DNA of 64,000 bases from Planctomycetota bacterium (GTDB lineage: Bacteria > Planctomycetota > Phycisphaerae > UBA1845), in contig JAJRSP010000064.1 in NCBI GenBank assembly GCA_024278775.1, positions 4,146 to 68,145 on the forward strand, given 5' to 3'. Each line of letters starts with the position of its first letter. The first letter of the stretch is position 1. The notes under the pieces were generated by a model that did not search any database, was not told the DNA's origin, and was given only the letters and a program-made list of their open reading frames with translations. The position numbers and the translations under genes are program-made. Positions 17,018 through 25,291 of this stretch are shown piece by piece.

Positions 17018-17608
17018 ATGAGTCTTTGCGTAGGCCAAGAGGCCCCTGATTTTGCGGCGATGGCCGTGGTCGATAAGCAGTTCAAGCAGATCAAACTGTC
17101 GGACTATCGCGGCAAAAATGTCGTGTTGTTCTTCTGGCCACTCGATTTTACGTTTGTGTGTCCGACGGAGATCGTCGCGTTTCACGAGAAGTGTAGCGAC
17201 TTTGCTGAGCGTAACACCGCACTCATTGGCGTGTCCACAGACAGCCAGTTCACCCACCTCGCGTGGCAGAACACGCCGCGCGCCGAAGGCGGACTCGGGG
17301 ACATCGCGTTCCCCATGGTGGCCGACCTCACCCACGACATCAGCCGAAACTACGGTGTCTTGATCGAAGACAAAGGCATCGCCTTCCGGGGGCTGTTCCT
17401 CGTGGACAAAGACGGCATCCTACGTCACATGCTGGTCAACGACCTGCCGCTCGGTCGAGATGTCGACGAGGCGCTACGCATGGTCGACGCGCTGACATTC
17501 TTCGAGAAAAACGGCGAGGTGTGTCCGGCCAACTGGCACCCGGGCGAGAAAACCATCAAACCCGACCCGAAAAACGCCAAGGCGTTCTTTAAGGAATGGG
17601 CCGACTAA
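17018..17608 (+). CDS. 2-Cys peroxiredoxin (AhpC/TSA)
   Basis: 196 residues. Thiol peroxidase reducing H2O2 and organic peroxides. Peroxidatic cysteine in DFTFVCPTEIVAFH and resolving cysteine in NGEVCPANWHPGEKTI near the C-terminus define a typical 2-Cys enzyme. Start ATG 17018 follows AAAGGAAG; a frame opening at 16997 would add seven unlikely residues. Strong terminator 28 bp after the stop. Single-gene unit; the reductant partner (thioredoxin or AhpF) is not in the window. Confidence 0.96.
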   Translation: MSLCVGQEAPDFAAMAVVDKQFKQIKLSDYRGKNVVLFFWPLDFTFVCPTEIVAFHEKCSDFAERNTALIGVSTDSQFTHLAWQNTPRAEGGLGDIAFPMVADLTHDISRNYGVLIEDKGIAFRGLFLVDKDGILRHMLVNDLPLGRDVDEALRMVDALTFFEKNGEVCPANWHPGEKTIKPDPKNAKAFFKEWAD

Positions 17609-17635
17609 GACCACGCGACACAAGAAAACCGTTGC

Positions 17636-17671
17636 AGACCGGTTCGCCGTGGGCGGACCGGTCTCTTTTTT
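17636..17671 (+). terminator. Rho-independent terminator after the peroxiredoxin gene
   Basis: Stem AGACCGGTTCGCC / GGCGGACCGGTCT (13 bp with one G-U pair), 3-nt loop GTG, followed by CTTTTTT. Strong by eye. Confidence 0.9.
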
Positions 17672-17694
17672 CGAAACCGCCGCGGCCATTCCGA

Positions 17695-18120
17695 TCAGGC
17701 ACGGGTGAGATTGCTACCGGCGGAATCAGACGTGGCACCGAGAGCGGCTTTGGCCCGCGGCACGTCGCTCACGTTGAGCACGAGATAAAACTCCGCGTCC
17801 TTCGTACTGGAGCCGTAGACGTAGTTGATGTTGACCTCCGCCTCGGAAAGGGTGTTGGCCACACTTTCCAGTTCTCCGGGACGATCGTGAAGTCCGATCG
17901 TAAGCACCGGCTCAGTGAAGAAGTTGTAACCGTGCTCGGTAAGCACTCGATCGGCACCGGCCACGGTGTCCAGTATCACATTCACCCAGCAGCAATCCGG
18001 ATCTTCCGTCACAAAAATCGCCTCGATATTCACGCCCCCCTCTCGCAACGCGGCACAAAGCGCCGCGAGGACGCCGGGCTTGTCTTCGAGACCGATACAA
18101 AACTGAGTGGCTTCGTTCAT
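17695..18120 (-). CDS. Tandem ACT-domain protein
   Basis: 141 residues made of two ACT domains: residues 5-65 (FCIGLEDKPGVLAALCAALR, then VNIEAIFVTE) and 70-130 (VLTIGLHDRPGELESVANTL, then VNINYVYGSS). ACT domains bind amino acids or other small ligands and regulate metabolism. Without a catalytic domain it is probably a free-standing ligand-binding regulator. Convergent with the peroxiredoxin gene. Its start ATG 18120 is 102 bp beyond the end of truD on the same strand, with the hairpin at 18200-18246 between, so separate transcription is possible. Confidence 0.9.
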   Translation of the reverse strand: MNEATQFCIGLEDKPGVLAALCAALREGGVNIEAIFVTEDPDCCWVNVILDTVAGADRVLTEHGYNFFTEPVLTIGLHDRPGELESVANTLSEAEVNINYVYGSSTKDAEFYLVLNVSDVPRAKAALGATSDSAGSNLTRA

Positions 18121-18199
18121 GGCTGACGGACCTCATACCGCTAACGAAAAGTGAACCGGACCAATCGCGTCGACCGAAAGCATACCCCAACACCACCCC

Positions 18200-18246
18200 G
18201 GTGTGCAAGACGGCCACCCGGTTACCGGGCGGCGGTCTTGCACACC
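18200..18246 (-). terminator. Strong hairpin overlapping the end of truD
   Basis: Perfect outer stem GGTGTGCAAGAC / GTCTTGCACACC (12 bp) plus inner CCCGG / CCGGG around TTA. On the minus strand the loop contains the TAA stop codon of truD. No T run follows, so either it ends transcription inefficiently or it protects or regulates the mRNA end. Confidence 0.55.
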
Positions 18247-19460
18247 TCACGCGTCACCACGGTCGCGTATGACCCGGGCGGCAACGTAAAGGCCAGCCGC
18301 ACGAACGGACCGCGTTCATCACTGCCCGAATCGAAAGAGGCCTCGCCCAGCGGGACACGCAGCGGCCGACGCGCGCCGTCGAGCCTGGCCCCGTGCGCCG
18401 ACTGCACCCGTTCGATCTGCAACGACGCGTCACTCGACACCTCTCGCTCAAGCTGCGCCGGGAGACCCGTCGGCTCTTTCATCTTCCGCCCGAACAGCGG
18501 CCCCGTGGGCGACACTTCAAACGCGCGGCAACGCGGCTGCTCCACGTCCGCACGCTCCACGTGAAAGCACGCGCCGTTTCGGTGAATCCATGCGATGTCA
18601 CCGTCATGCAGGCGGTCGAGCTCATCCACACGACGGGCCAACACGCGATTGAACAACAAACTCTGCAACGCGGAAAAGTAAAACTTACGCTGACCATGCG
18701 GTACGGCCTGCCACGCCGCACGGGCGTCACCCACCATCCGCTTGCGGCATATCTTGGCCTGGTCATGAAAACGGTTCGGCCAGCACTTCGCAGCCGCGGC
18801 GTACTCACCGGCATCAAACAAGCGGCGGGCCTCTTGAATGTCTTCTCGCTCAAACGGTTGGGGTCGACCGAGTATGAACGAGAGCGCCTCCTCCCACGCC
18901 TCACGAAGCACGGCCAGACCCACCGCCGCGTTGTCGCCGCGAACCCCAAACCGCTGCGGACCAAAATAATTCGGCACCCCACGCCGCGTGAGCGTATCCA
19001 TCACCAACGCCACACGATCCATCGCGGAGACGTCCGCCTCCCGCACGAGAATCGTAAAGCGATTGCCCGAAAGGTGGCCGAGCTTGAGCTTGTTCGTGTG
19101 GCGCGTGACCGACACCACCCGGATCCGCCCGAGCGTAAGCGACGCCACGGTGGCCGGGTCCACATGCTCGATGCTGAGCCATTGCCGCGTCACGCCGTGG
19201 GCATCTTTCAACCCGGCATAGCCGATGTCACGTGGCCGACGCCCCAGCCGCTTCGCAATGAAGCCGATCGCGGCCGGCGTCGTCATGCCGCGTTTCTCGA
19301 TCACGAAGTAGACGTGCGTGCCCTCGCCGCAGGCCGGATAGCGCGGCAACTCTTCGACCAGAAAATCGCCGTCATGCGCCTTGATCGCCCCCCCCACCCC
19401 CGGCACGTCAGCCGTCAGGCACGGAAGGCGATCCACCTCAGTCATAGCCGGGCCCGTCAT
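18222..19460 (-). CDS. truD: tRNA pseudouridine13 synthase TruD
   Basis: 412 residues. Makes pseudouridine at U13 of tRNAs. The TruD catalytic motif is clear: YAGLKDAHGVTRQWLS, with the nucleophilic aspartate after LK. Other hallmarks: GDFLVEELPRYPACGEGTH, KLGHLSGNRFTILVRE and GVPNYFGPQRFG. Length slightly above the E. coli enzyme (349) because of an extended C-terminus ending KTAAR. ATG 19460 and ATG 19445 are both possible starts; neither has a convincing ribosome site. Stop lies in the loop of a long hairpin. Confidence 0.96.
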   Translation of the reverse strand: MTGPAMTEVDRLPCLTADVPGVGGAIKAHDGDFLVEELPRYPACGEGTHVYFVIEKRGMTTPAAIGFIAKRLGRRPRDIGYAGLKDAHGVTRQWLSIEHVDPATVASLTLGRIRVVSVTRHTNKLKLGHLSGNRFTILVREADVSAMDRVALVMDTLTRRGVPNYFGPQRFGVRGDNAAVGLAVLREAWEEALSFILGRPQPFEREDIQEARRLFDAGEYAAAAKCWPNRFHDQAKICRKRMVGDARAAWQAVPHGQRKFYFSALQSLLFNRVLARRVDELDRLHDGDIAWIHRNGACFHVERADVEQPRCRAFEVSPTGPLFGRKMKEPTGLPAQLEREVSSDASLQIERVQSAHGARLDGARRPLRVPLGEASFDSGSDERGPFVRLAFTLPPGSYATVVTREVCKTAAR

Positions 19461-19844
19461 GCCGCGAGTTTACGCACTGTCAAACCCGGCGTCACGCGCG
19501 AGAAAAGGTGTCACGCAAGCCCGCAGGATGTAGGGCATGCCACACACCGCGCCATTCTACCGAATCGGGAATACGGGTACAAGAAAAAAAGGAAGCGGGA
19601 CTTTCTATCAACCGGACGGCGAACAGCCCGTAGGGAAGGCCATGGCACGCCTGGGGGGCATGCTATTGCACGGCGGGTGAAAAGTTGTCAGGATGATTGG
19701 GTGACCTGGGTGGCATGGCTAAGCGAAGCGTAACCATGGGTGTACTCGACACTCATGCCCGCGCCTCCGGCTTGGGGATGCCACACTCCGGCTTGGGCAT
19801 GCCCCCCGCCGCGCGCGTCATAACATAGGTGACGGTCCCTCATT
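19461..19844. other. Intergenic region with short repeats
   Basis: 384 bp between divergent truD and an unknown gene. Holds the imperfect direct repeat at 19765-19803 and several GGCATGC/GCATGCC-type fragments (for example GGGGGCATGCTATTGCAC near 19655). No gene with a ribosome site was found. Looks like degraded dispersed repeat sequence. Confidence 0.45.
19765..19803. repeat. Two-copy direct repeat, 18-bp unit
   Basis: CTCCGGCTTGGGGATGCC (19765-19782) and CTCCGGCTTGGGCATGCC (19786-19803) differ at one base and are spaced 21 bp start to start. Confidence 0.75.
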
Positions 19845-20441
19845 ATGGAGTTAGTCTTGAATCTATCGGCGGGGGAAGTGCTCGGACTGGCGGCGGTGGT
19901 GGGCCTGATCACCGGGGCGCTATCCGTGTGTTTGGTTCCGTTGGTGATCGAGCGTGTGCTCCGCAGGATCGAAACTCATCAACAAAGGCGAGCCGCCTAC
20001 GCGTCTTGGTTGAGCGCCCGGTTGGCGCTTTCGCGCACGTCCAAGGAATGGATCGAATCGTTTCGCATCATCCGGCGCGTCCCGAGGGATTCGACCACGC
20101 CCGATGAACGGCCACATGCGGAGGCATCGCGGCAGCAGTGGCTGGCGGCACTGGCTGAGTGGGAACGTCGTACGGCCCAGTTGCTGGTGCGGTGCGACGA
20201 TGCGCACATCGGGGCGACGCTTCGGTCGTTTGAACATCCCGACGCGCAGGCGGTTCGTGTGGCCGTCGGGAAGGAACAGGCCGAAGTGGACCGGCTGTTT
20301 GCTCAGCTTGACGAGCTTGATCGGCTGGCCGTGATGACCGTTCGTGGGGTCATGCAAGAATCTCGCGGCCACGTCTGGACGTGGCTCTCGCGTGGCGTGA
20401 CGTTACTCCGGCGCATCGTCCACCGGCTGAGCCAGCCATAG
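19845..20441 (+). CDS. Hypothetical membrane-anchored protein
   Basis: 198 residues, not recognised. One N-terminal membrane segment (about residues 10-36, EVLGLAAVVGLITGALSVCL), then a soluble, basic and strongly helical region rich in Arg, Glu and Leu (AEWERRTAQLLVRCDDAH, KEQAEVDRLFAQLDELDRLA) that could form a coiled coil. The C-terminus is basic and amphipathic (LLRRIVHRLSQP). No partners nearby; the next gene is a small protein 193 bp downstream. Confidence 0.6.
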   Translation: MELVLNLSAGEVLGLAAVVGLITGALSVCLVPLVIERVLRRIETHQQRRAAYASWLSARLALSRTSKEWIESFRIIRRVPRDSTTPDERPHAEASRQQWLAALAEWERRTAQLLVRCDDAHIGATLRSFEHPDAQAVRVAVGKEQAEVDRLFAQLDELDRLAVMTVRGVMQESRGHVWTWLSRGVTLLRRIVHRLSQP

Positions 20442-20634
20442 GGCGACTCCCCTCCCACCACATCAGACAGGGACCGGCCCTCCTGGTGCCGTCTCCGACT
20501 CCCATCCGTCAAAGATGACGCGACGCGGTGGTCGATAACCCAACGGGTTGGGGCGCGTGCCCCGTCGTGTGTGTGACGCCGTTCGTCATCGCGATCGTCG
20601 TGACGAGGGCAGAGACCCCCGAAAGGAGATCGGC

Positions 20635-20838
20635 TTGAACCGGTCAGAAACCATCAAACGTCAGCTTGAGCAGCTTCTTGCCCAGGACCTATCGGGTATG
20701 GGTTTCCAGGCCCGTGTTCGTCAGCAGCAGCGAATCGAGGAGCTTAGATCGTTGTGCGCGGAAGCGTGTCCCGAATCCCAAGATCAGCCGCCCGGCGCTA
20801 CGCCTTCGGACGTGCCCCGCGAACGCACCCAGCCGTAG
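20635..20838 (+). CDS. Small hypothetical protein, TTG start
   Basis: 67 residues. Start chosen at TTG 20635 because AAAGGAG lies 7 nt upstream; the frame extends to ATG 20548 but that part is arginine-rich noise. Sequence is hydrophilic: an N-terminal helix (RSETIKRQLEQLLAQDL), a glutamine-rich middle (VRQQQRIEELRSLC) and a Pro/Glu-rich tail. Followed 2 bp later by a strong terminator, which supports it as a transcription unit end. No family recognised. Confidence 0.5.
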   Translation: MNRSETIKRQLEQLLAQDLSGMGFQARVRQQQRIEELRSLCAEACPESQDQPPGATPSDVPRERTQP

Positions 20839-20839
20839 C

Positions 20840-20867
20840 GCGTTCCGAGGTGCCGGAACGCCTTTTT
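20840..20867 (+). terminator. Rho-independent terminator
   Basis: Perfect 8-bp stem GCGTTCCG / CGGAACGC with a 6-nt loop, followed by CTTTTTC, directly after the stop of the small gene. Confidence 0.88.
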
Positions 20868-21064
20868 CGGTCGATGACCGCCGTTCCCTGTCCGCATCGC
20901 GGGGTCGATGCTTGCCACGGCTCCCCGATGGGGTTTATCATGCCCATCGTGGGGTTTCCGGACCCCTATTTTCTTGACGACGGAAACGCTGCGCCGCGGA
21001 TCGGTTCGATCCGGTTCGCCCCGGCCCGGTGTTGATGTCAGGCTTTTGGGGCTCCTCATCTATC

Positions 21065-22444
21065 ATGAACTATGTCAATAGCGTACTCGACCTGATCGGC
21101 AAGACACCGATGGTCAAACTCAACCGTATGGTGGACGACACGATGGCCACCGTGCTTGTCAAAATGGAACAGCTCAACCCCGGCGGCTCCGTGAAGGACC
21201 GCATGGCGCTGAACATGGTGATTCGGGCGGAGGAGGCCGGACTGATCCAACCCGGCTTCACCCTGGTGGAGAGCACCTCGGGCAACACGGGACTGGGCTT
21301 GGCGATGACGGCGGCCGTCCGCGGTTACCGATGCGTGTTTACGATCCCCGACAAGATGAGCAAGGAGAAGATCGACATGCTCAAGGCGTATGGGGCCGAG
21401 GTCGTGATCACCAGAACCGATCTCGATCATGACCACCCCGACAGCTATGTCTCCATCGCCAAGCGTATCGCAAAGGAAACGCCCCGCGCGTTTTACGTGG
21501 ATCAATACAGCAACATGGCCAACCCGGAAGCGCACTACCTCACGACCGGTCCGGAGATTTGGGCCGATACCGACGGACGGATTGATGCGTTGGTGGGCGG
21601 TATTGGTACGGGAGGGACCATCTCGGGCGCGGCGAAGTACCTGAAGGAACAAGCCGCCGAGGCCGGGAAAGAGGTCAAGGTCATCTGCCCCGACCCCGTA
21701 GGTAGTATCTACTGCGACATGTTCTACGAGCAAACGCCGGGAGACCCCAGTGTGTATGTGGTCGAGGGGATCGGTCATGATTTCATGGTGGATACGCTGG
21801 ACTTTTCCGTCATAGATGAGATCCGCCCGGTGTCAGACCCTGACACGTTCCGTGCGGCGCGACGTCTGGTTCGCGAAGAGGGCATCTTCGGGGGCGGCTC
21901 CGCGGGCACGGCGATCGTCGGGGCGTTGGCGGTGGCCAAGGAACTCGGTCCCGGCAAGCTCGTGGTCGTGATCATTCCGGATTCGGGCGATCGTTACATC
22001 AGCAAGTGTTTCAACGACGACTGGATGAAGGATATGGGCTATCTCGGTATCGAGGAGCGTATCGGTCTGGTACGGGACCTGCTGCAGTTCAAAGGGAACC
22101 ACGTCGATTTCGCCCAGCGTGATGAGACCATCGCGGCGGCGACGCACCGCATGAGCGAGTTGGGGATTTCGCAGATGCCGATTCAGTCCGATAACGGCGA
22201 ACCCTACCTGATGCTGCATGAGTCCGATATCCTGCAAGCGCTGATTAAGGACGAGTGTCGATCGGCTGACAAGGTCATCAAGGCGGCGACCGAATTGCGC
22301 GGTCAGGTTTCGTTGGATGATCCACTCTCCAAGGTGCAGAAGGTTTTCGACGAAAAACATGTGGCCGTCGTTGTCGACGGAAACAAAATCATCGGCATCA
22401 TCGGCGAGATCGATATGGTGGAGTATCTCGCCGCCAGAAGCTGA
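21065..22444 (+). CDS. Cystathionine beta-synthase (PLP enzyme with CBS domains)
   Basis: 459 residues. PLP-dependent beta-replacement enzyme joining serine and homocysteine in transsulfuration. The PLP lysine is in NPGGSVKDRMALNM, followed by ESTSGNTGLGLA and the phosphate-cup GGIGTGGTISGAAK. C-terminal about 120 residues form a pair of CBS domains (ELGISQMPIQSDNGEPYLML, then KHVAVVVDGNKIIGIIGEID), as in CBS rather than plain cysteine synthase. Start ATG 21065 (MNYVNSVLDLIGKTPMV) matches the family; an upstream in-frame codon at 21029 gives an unlikely extension. Eukaryote-like heme domain absent. Confidence 0.92.
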   Translation: MNYVNSVLDLIGKTPMVKLNRMVDDTMATVLVKMEQLNPGGSVKDRMALNMVIRAEEAGLIQPGFTLVESTSGNTGLGLAMTAAVRGYRCVFTIPDKMSKEKIDMLKAYGAEVVITRTDLDHDHPDSYVSIAKRIAKETPRAFYVDQYSNMANPEAHYLTTGPEIWADTDGRIDALVGGIGTGGTISGAAKYLKEQAAEAGKEVKVICPDPVGSIYCDMFYEQTPGDPSVYVVEGIGHDFMVDTLDFSVIDEIRPVSDPDTFRAARRLVREEGIFGGGSAGTAIVGALAVAKELGPGKLVVVIIPDSGDRYISKCFNDDWMKDMGYLGIEERIGLVRDLLQFKGNHVDFAQRDETIAAATHRMSELGISQMPIQSDNGEPYLMLHESDILQALIKDECRSADKVIKAATELRGQVSLDDPLSKVQKVFDEKHVAVVVDGNKIIGIIGEIDMVEYLAARS

Positions 22445-22541
22445 TTCGGAAGCCGCATGCCCTTCCGTCCCCCCCACGCACGCCGGGGTCACGGTCGGTG
22501 GTGCCGTCGCGCAAGATCGCAAGTCTTAACAGGAGAAGGTG

Positions 22542-24254
22542 ATGGAGAGTCACACGTTAGTGTTGGAATCGACATCCGAGGATAGGCTTCCGGTGGGCAA
22601 GACCGGCATGGAGCTTCTCAAAGACCCTGTGCTGAACAAGGACGCCTCTTTCTCGCCGCGCGAACGGCGGGATTTTCGACTGGAGGGCTTGCTTCCACCA
22701 ACCCAGGCGACGATCGACGAGCAGGTGGCCGTCGAGTTGGATCGCCTTCGCGCGAAGAGCGATGATCTTGAGAAGTTCGTCGGGCTTTCGGCCTTGCAGG
22801 ATCGAAACGAAACGCTCTTTTATCGTGTGTTGATGGAGAATCTCAGCGAGCTGTTGCCGATTGTCTACACGCCGACGGTGGGACGCGCCTGCCAGGAATA
22901 CAGCCGCGTCTCACGACGCCCGCGCGGGCTTTGGATCACACCGGACGAGCTCGATCGAATCCCCGATCTGCTGCGTAACGCCAGCAACGACGACGTGCGG
23001 CTTATCGTGGCGACGGACAACGAGCGGATCCTGGGCCTGGGGGATCAGGGTGCCGGGGGTATGGGTATCCCCGTCGGCAAGCTCGCGCTCTACAGTGCGG
23101 GGGCGGGCATCCATCCGAAGTTCACGCTGCCGATCAGCCTGGACGTAGGCACCGACAACGCCGACCTGCTTAGTGATCCTCATTATATTGGTTATCGCCG
23201 GCGTCGCCTGCGCGGTGAGGCGTACGATCAGTTTATTGAAGCGTTTGTCTCGGGCGTAACGGAAGTCTTTCCGTCGGCGCTGCTGCAGTGGGAGGATTTC
23301 CACAAGGGAACCGCATTCTCCCTTCTGGACCGCTACCGCCGGCGTCTTCCATCGTTCAATGACGACATCCAGGGTACGGCGGCGGTCGCCCTGGCGGGTA
23401 TGCTGACCGCGCTTCGCATCACCGGAGGCCAGCTTCGCGATCAGCGCATCGTGTATATGGGGGCCGGGGCGGCTGGTGTGGGGATCGCCCGGCTGGTCCG
23501 CACGGCCATCGTGGAAGACGGTGCTTCCGAGGAGCAGGCACAACGGGCCCAGTGGTTCATTGACAGTCGGGGGCTGCTGTTCGGCGGGCGACGGATTCGA
23601 GACGAGCACAAACGGGAACTGGCAGCCGATCGCCCTGCGATGGACGCCATCGGGTTTGAAGGAGATGGGCCCTTCGACCTGCTCGATGTCGTTCGGCAGG
23701 TGAAACCCACCATCCTCGTAGGAACGACCGCTTGTCCCGGTATCTTCAGCGAGGAGGTGGTGCGGGAGATGGCCAGGCATGTGGAGCGACCGCTGATCAT
23801 GCCGTTTTCCAATCCGACTTCCAAGGCCGAGTGTACCCCGGCGGAGGCGATTGCCTGGACGGATGGTCGGGCGATTCTCGCCACGGGCAGTCCGTTCCAA
23901 CCCATCGAGCACCAGGGCAGGAAGTACGTCTTTGGTCAGGGCAACAACGTCTACATATTCCCCGGTGTGGGGCTTGGGGCGATTCTTTCCGAGGCCAATG
24001 AAGTGACCGACTCCATGTTTCTTGGGGCGGCCAAAACATTGGCGTCGTTCGTGTCGCCGTCGCGTTTGGAATTGGGCGCGGTCTATCCCGATCAGAGCGA
24101 ACTCCGCGAGGTGAGTCGGGCCATCGCGTGCGGCGTCATGCGTGAAGCCAGGGAGCGTCACCTGGGCCGACGCATTACCGACGCGCAGATCGAGGCGCTG
24201 GTCGAAAAGTCTATGTGGTATCCGGATTACCTACCCTATACGCTTGCGAAGTAG
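22542..24254 (+). CDS. NAD-dependent malic enzyme
   Basis: 570 residues. Oxidative decarboxylation of malate to pyruvate. Large SfcA/MaeA-type family with [33 protein letters not shown] [53 protein letters not shown] and the Rossmann motif [13 protein letters not shown]-terminal region [15 protein letters not shown]. Start ATG 22542 follows AGGAGAAGGTG; the GTG three bases earlier is in frame but less suited. Would supply pyruvate to the PFOR encoded next door on the opposite strand. Confidence 0.95.
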   Translation: MESHTLVLESTSEDRLPVGKTGMELLKDPVLNKDASFSPRERRDFRLEGLLPPTQATIDEQVAVELDRLRAKSDDLEKFVGLSALQDRNETLFYRVLMENLSELLPIVYTPTVGRACQEYSRVSRRPRGLWITPDELDRIPDLLRNASNDDVRLIVATDNERILGLGDQGAGGMGIPVGKLALYSAGAGIHPKFTLPISLDVGTDNADLLSDPHYIGYRRRRLRGEAYDQFIEAFVSGVTEVFPSALLQWEDFHKGTAFSLLDRYRRRLPSFNDDIQGTAAVALAGMLTALRITGGQLRDQRIVYMGAGAAGVGIARLVRTAIVEDGASEEQAQRAQWFIDSRGLLFGGRRIRDEHKRELAADRPAMDAIGFEGDGPFDLLDVVRQVKPTILVGTTACPGIFSEEVVREMARHVERPLIMPFSNPTSKAECTPAEAIAWTDGRAILATGSPFQPIEHQGRKYVFGQGNNVYIFPGVGLGAILSEANEVTDSMFLGAAKTLASFVSPSRLELGAVYPDQSELREVSRAIACGVMREARERHLGRRITDAQIEALVEKSMWYPDYLPYTLAK

Positions 24255-24286
24255 ACCAACCGGCACACGTTGGACCGGGAAGGCGT

Positions 24287-25291
24287 TTAGATGAAGGAGT
24301 TCAACGCCCGCAAATAGTTGGCGCGTTCGAACGCGCCGGCGTTGCTACAGGTGGCGTGGTTCATGCTGCCTTGGAGCTGATGCAGACTCTCATATTCGTT
24401 GTCGCAGAGCCATCCGTCGACGCCGCGCAGGATCCCGGTCACCTTGTCGGCGGCGTTGTTGCGAAGTAGTGCCGCGCAGAGCATCGTGACGTCGGCACCG
24501 GCCAGCGTCAGCTTGATGACATCCTCGGCGGTGTACACACCGGTGGTGGCGGCCAGGCTCGCCTCGATCAGTGGGTCCAAAATCGCCACCCACCGCAACG
24601 GCAGACGCATTTCATGACTGGCGCTCAACACCAGATCGGGGACGACCTCGAGCGATTCAAGGTCGATGTCGGGCTGATAAAAGCGGTTAAAAAGTACGAG
24701 GGCATCGGCTCCGTGTTCATCGAGCCGGTTGGCGAAATGAGCCAGAGACGTAATGTAGGGGCTTAGCTTGATCGCGATCGGAATGCTGACCGTGTGTTTG
24801 ACAGCGTCGAGTATGTCGACGTATGTGTTTTCAATCCCGGCGGCACTCACGGAGGGGTCCGTCGCCAGCAAGTAGATGTTCAGTTCTATGCCGTCCGCCC
24901 CGGCCGCTTCGAGTTCGCGAGAGAAGTCAATCCAACCGCCGTCCGTACTACCGTTGAGGCTGGCGATGATCGGAATGTCTACGGCCTCTTTGGCCTTTCG
25001 TATGTGCTCGACGTAGGCTTCCGGACCACGAGAGAAACATTCGATCGCCGGCAGGTATGACAAGGCCTCGGCGTAGCTCTCCGCACCAAACTCTTCGTAG
25101 TGCTCAGTTTCGTCCGCCGAGTGTACGATCTGCTCTTCAAACAACGAGTACACCACAACCGCGGCGATGCCCGCATCCTCAAGGGACCGGATACTGCTTA
25201 TGTCTTTCGATATCGGTGAGGCAGAGGCCACCAGCGGGTTCTTCAACCGAATGCCCATGTAGTTTGTTGATAAATCCATGACAACCGTCAC
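24287..25291 (-). CDS. Dihydroorotate-dehydrogenase-like flavoprotein linked to nifJ
   Basis: 334 residues, FMN TIM-barrel of the DHOD/PreA superfamily. Seen: YMGIRLKNPLVASASPISKD, IIASLNGSTDGGWIDFSREL, GADGIELNIYL and a C-terminal phosphate-binding region TGVYTAEDVIKLTLAGADVT. The catalytic Cys/Ser loop of true PyrD (NxSCPN) is replaced by ELNIYLLATD, so it is not a standard dihydroorotate dehydrogenase; a separate pyrD is at 51.2 kb. Start is GTG 25291 overlapping the nifJ stop (GTGA), with AGGA upstream; ATG 25279 is an alternative. Family members next to nifJ are common; electron-transfer role is inferred. Confidence 0.85.
   Translation of the reverse strand: MTVVMDLSTNYMGIRLKNPLVASASPISKDISSIRSLEDAGIAAVVVYSLFEEQIVHSADETEHYEEFGAESYAEALSYLPAIECFSRGPEAYVEHIRKAKEAVDIPIIASLNGSTDGGWIDFSRELEAAGADGIELNIYLLATDPSVSAAGIENTYVDILDAVKHTVSIPIAIKLSPYITSLAHFANRLDEHGADALVLFNRFYQPDIDLESLEVVPDLVLSASHEMRLPLRWVAILDPLIEASLAATTGVYTAEDVIKLTLAGADVTMLCAALLRNNAADKVTGILRGVDGWLCDNEYESLHQLQGSMNHATCSNAGAFERANYLRALNSFI

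Noticed and set aside
18393..19733. 446-codon frame opposite truD
   Set aside because: Antisense of a conserved gene with all TruD motifs; basic, low-information peptide.
22911..24161. Long opposite-strand frame inside malic enzyme
   Set aside because: It mirrors the codons of a clear enzyme; its peptide is Arg/His/Pro-rich and has no family features.
24255..24286. Hairpin CCAAC / GTTGG between convergent malic enzyme and DHOD-like genes as a terminator
   Set aside because: Only 5 bp and no T run.
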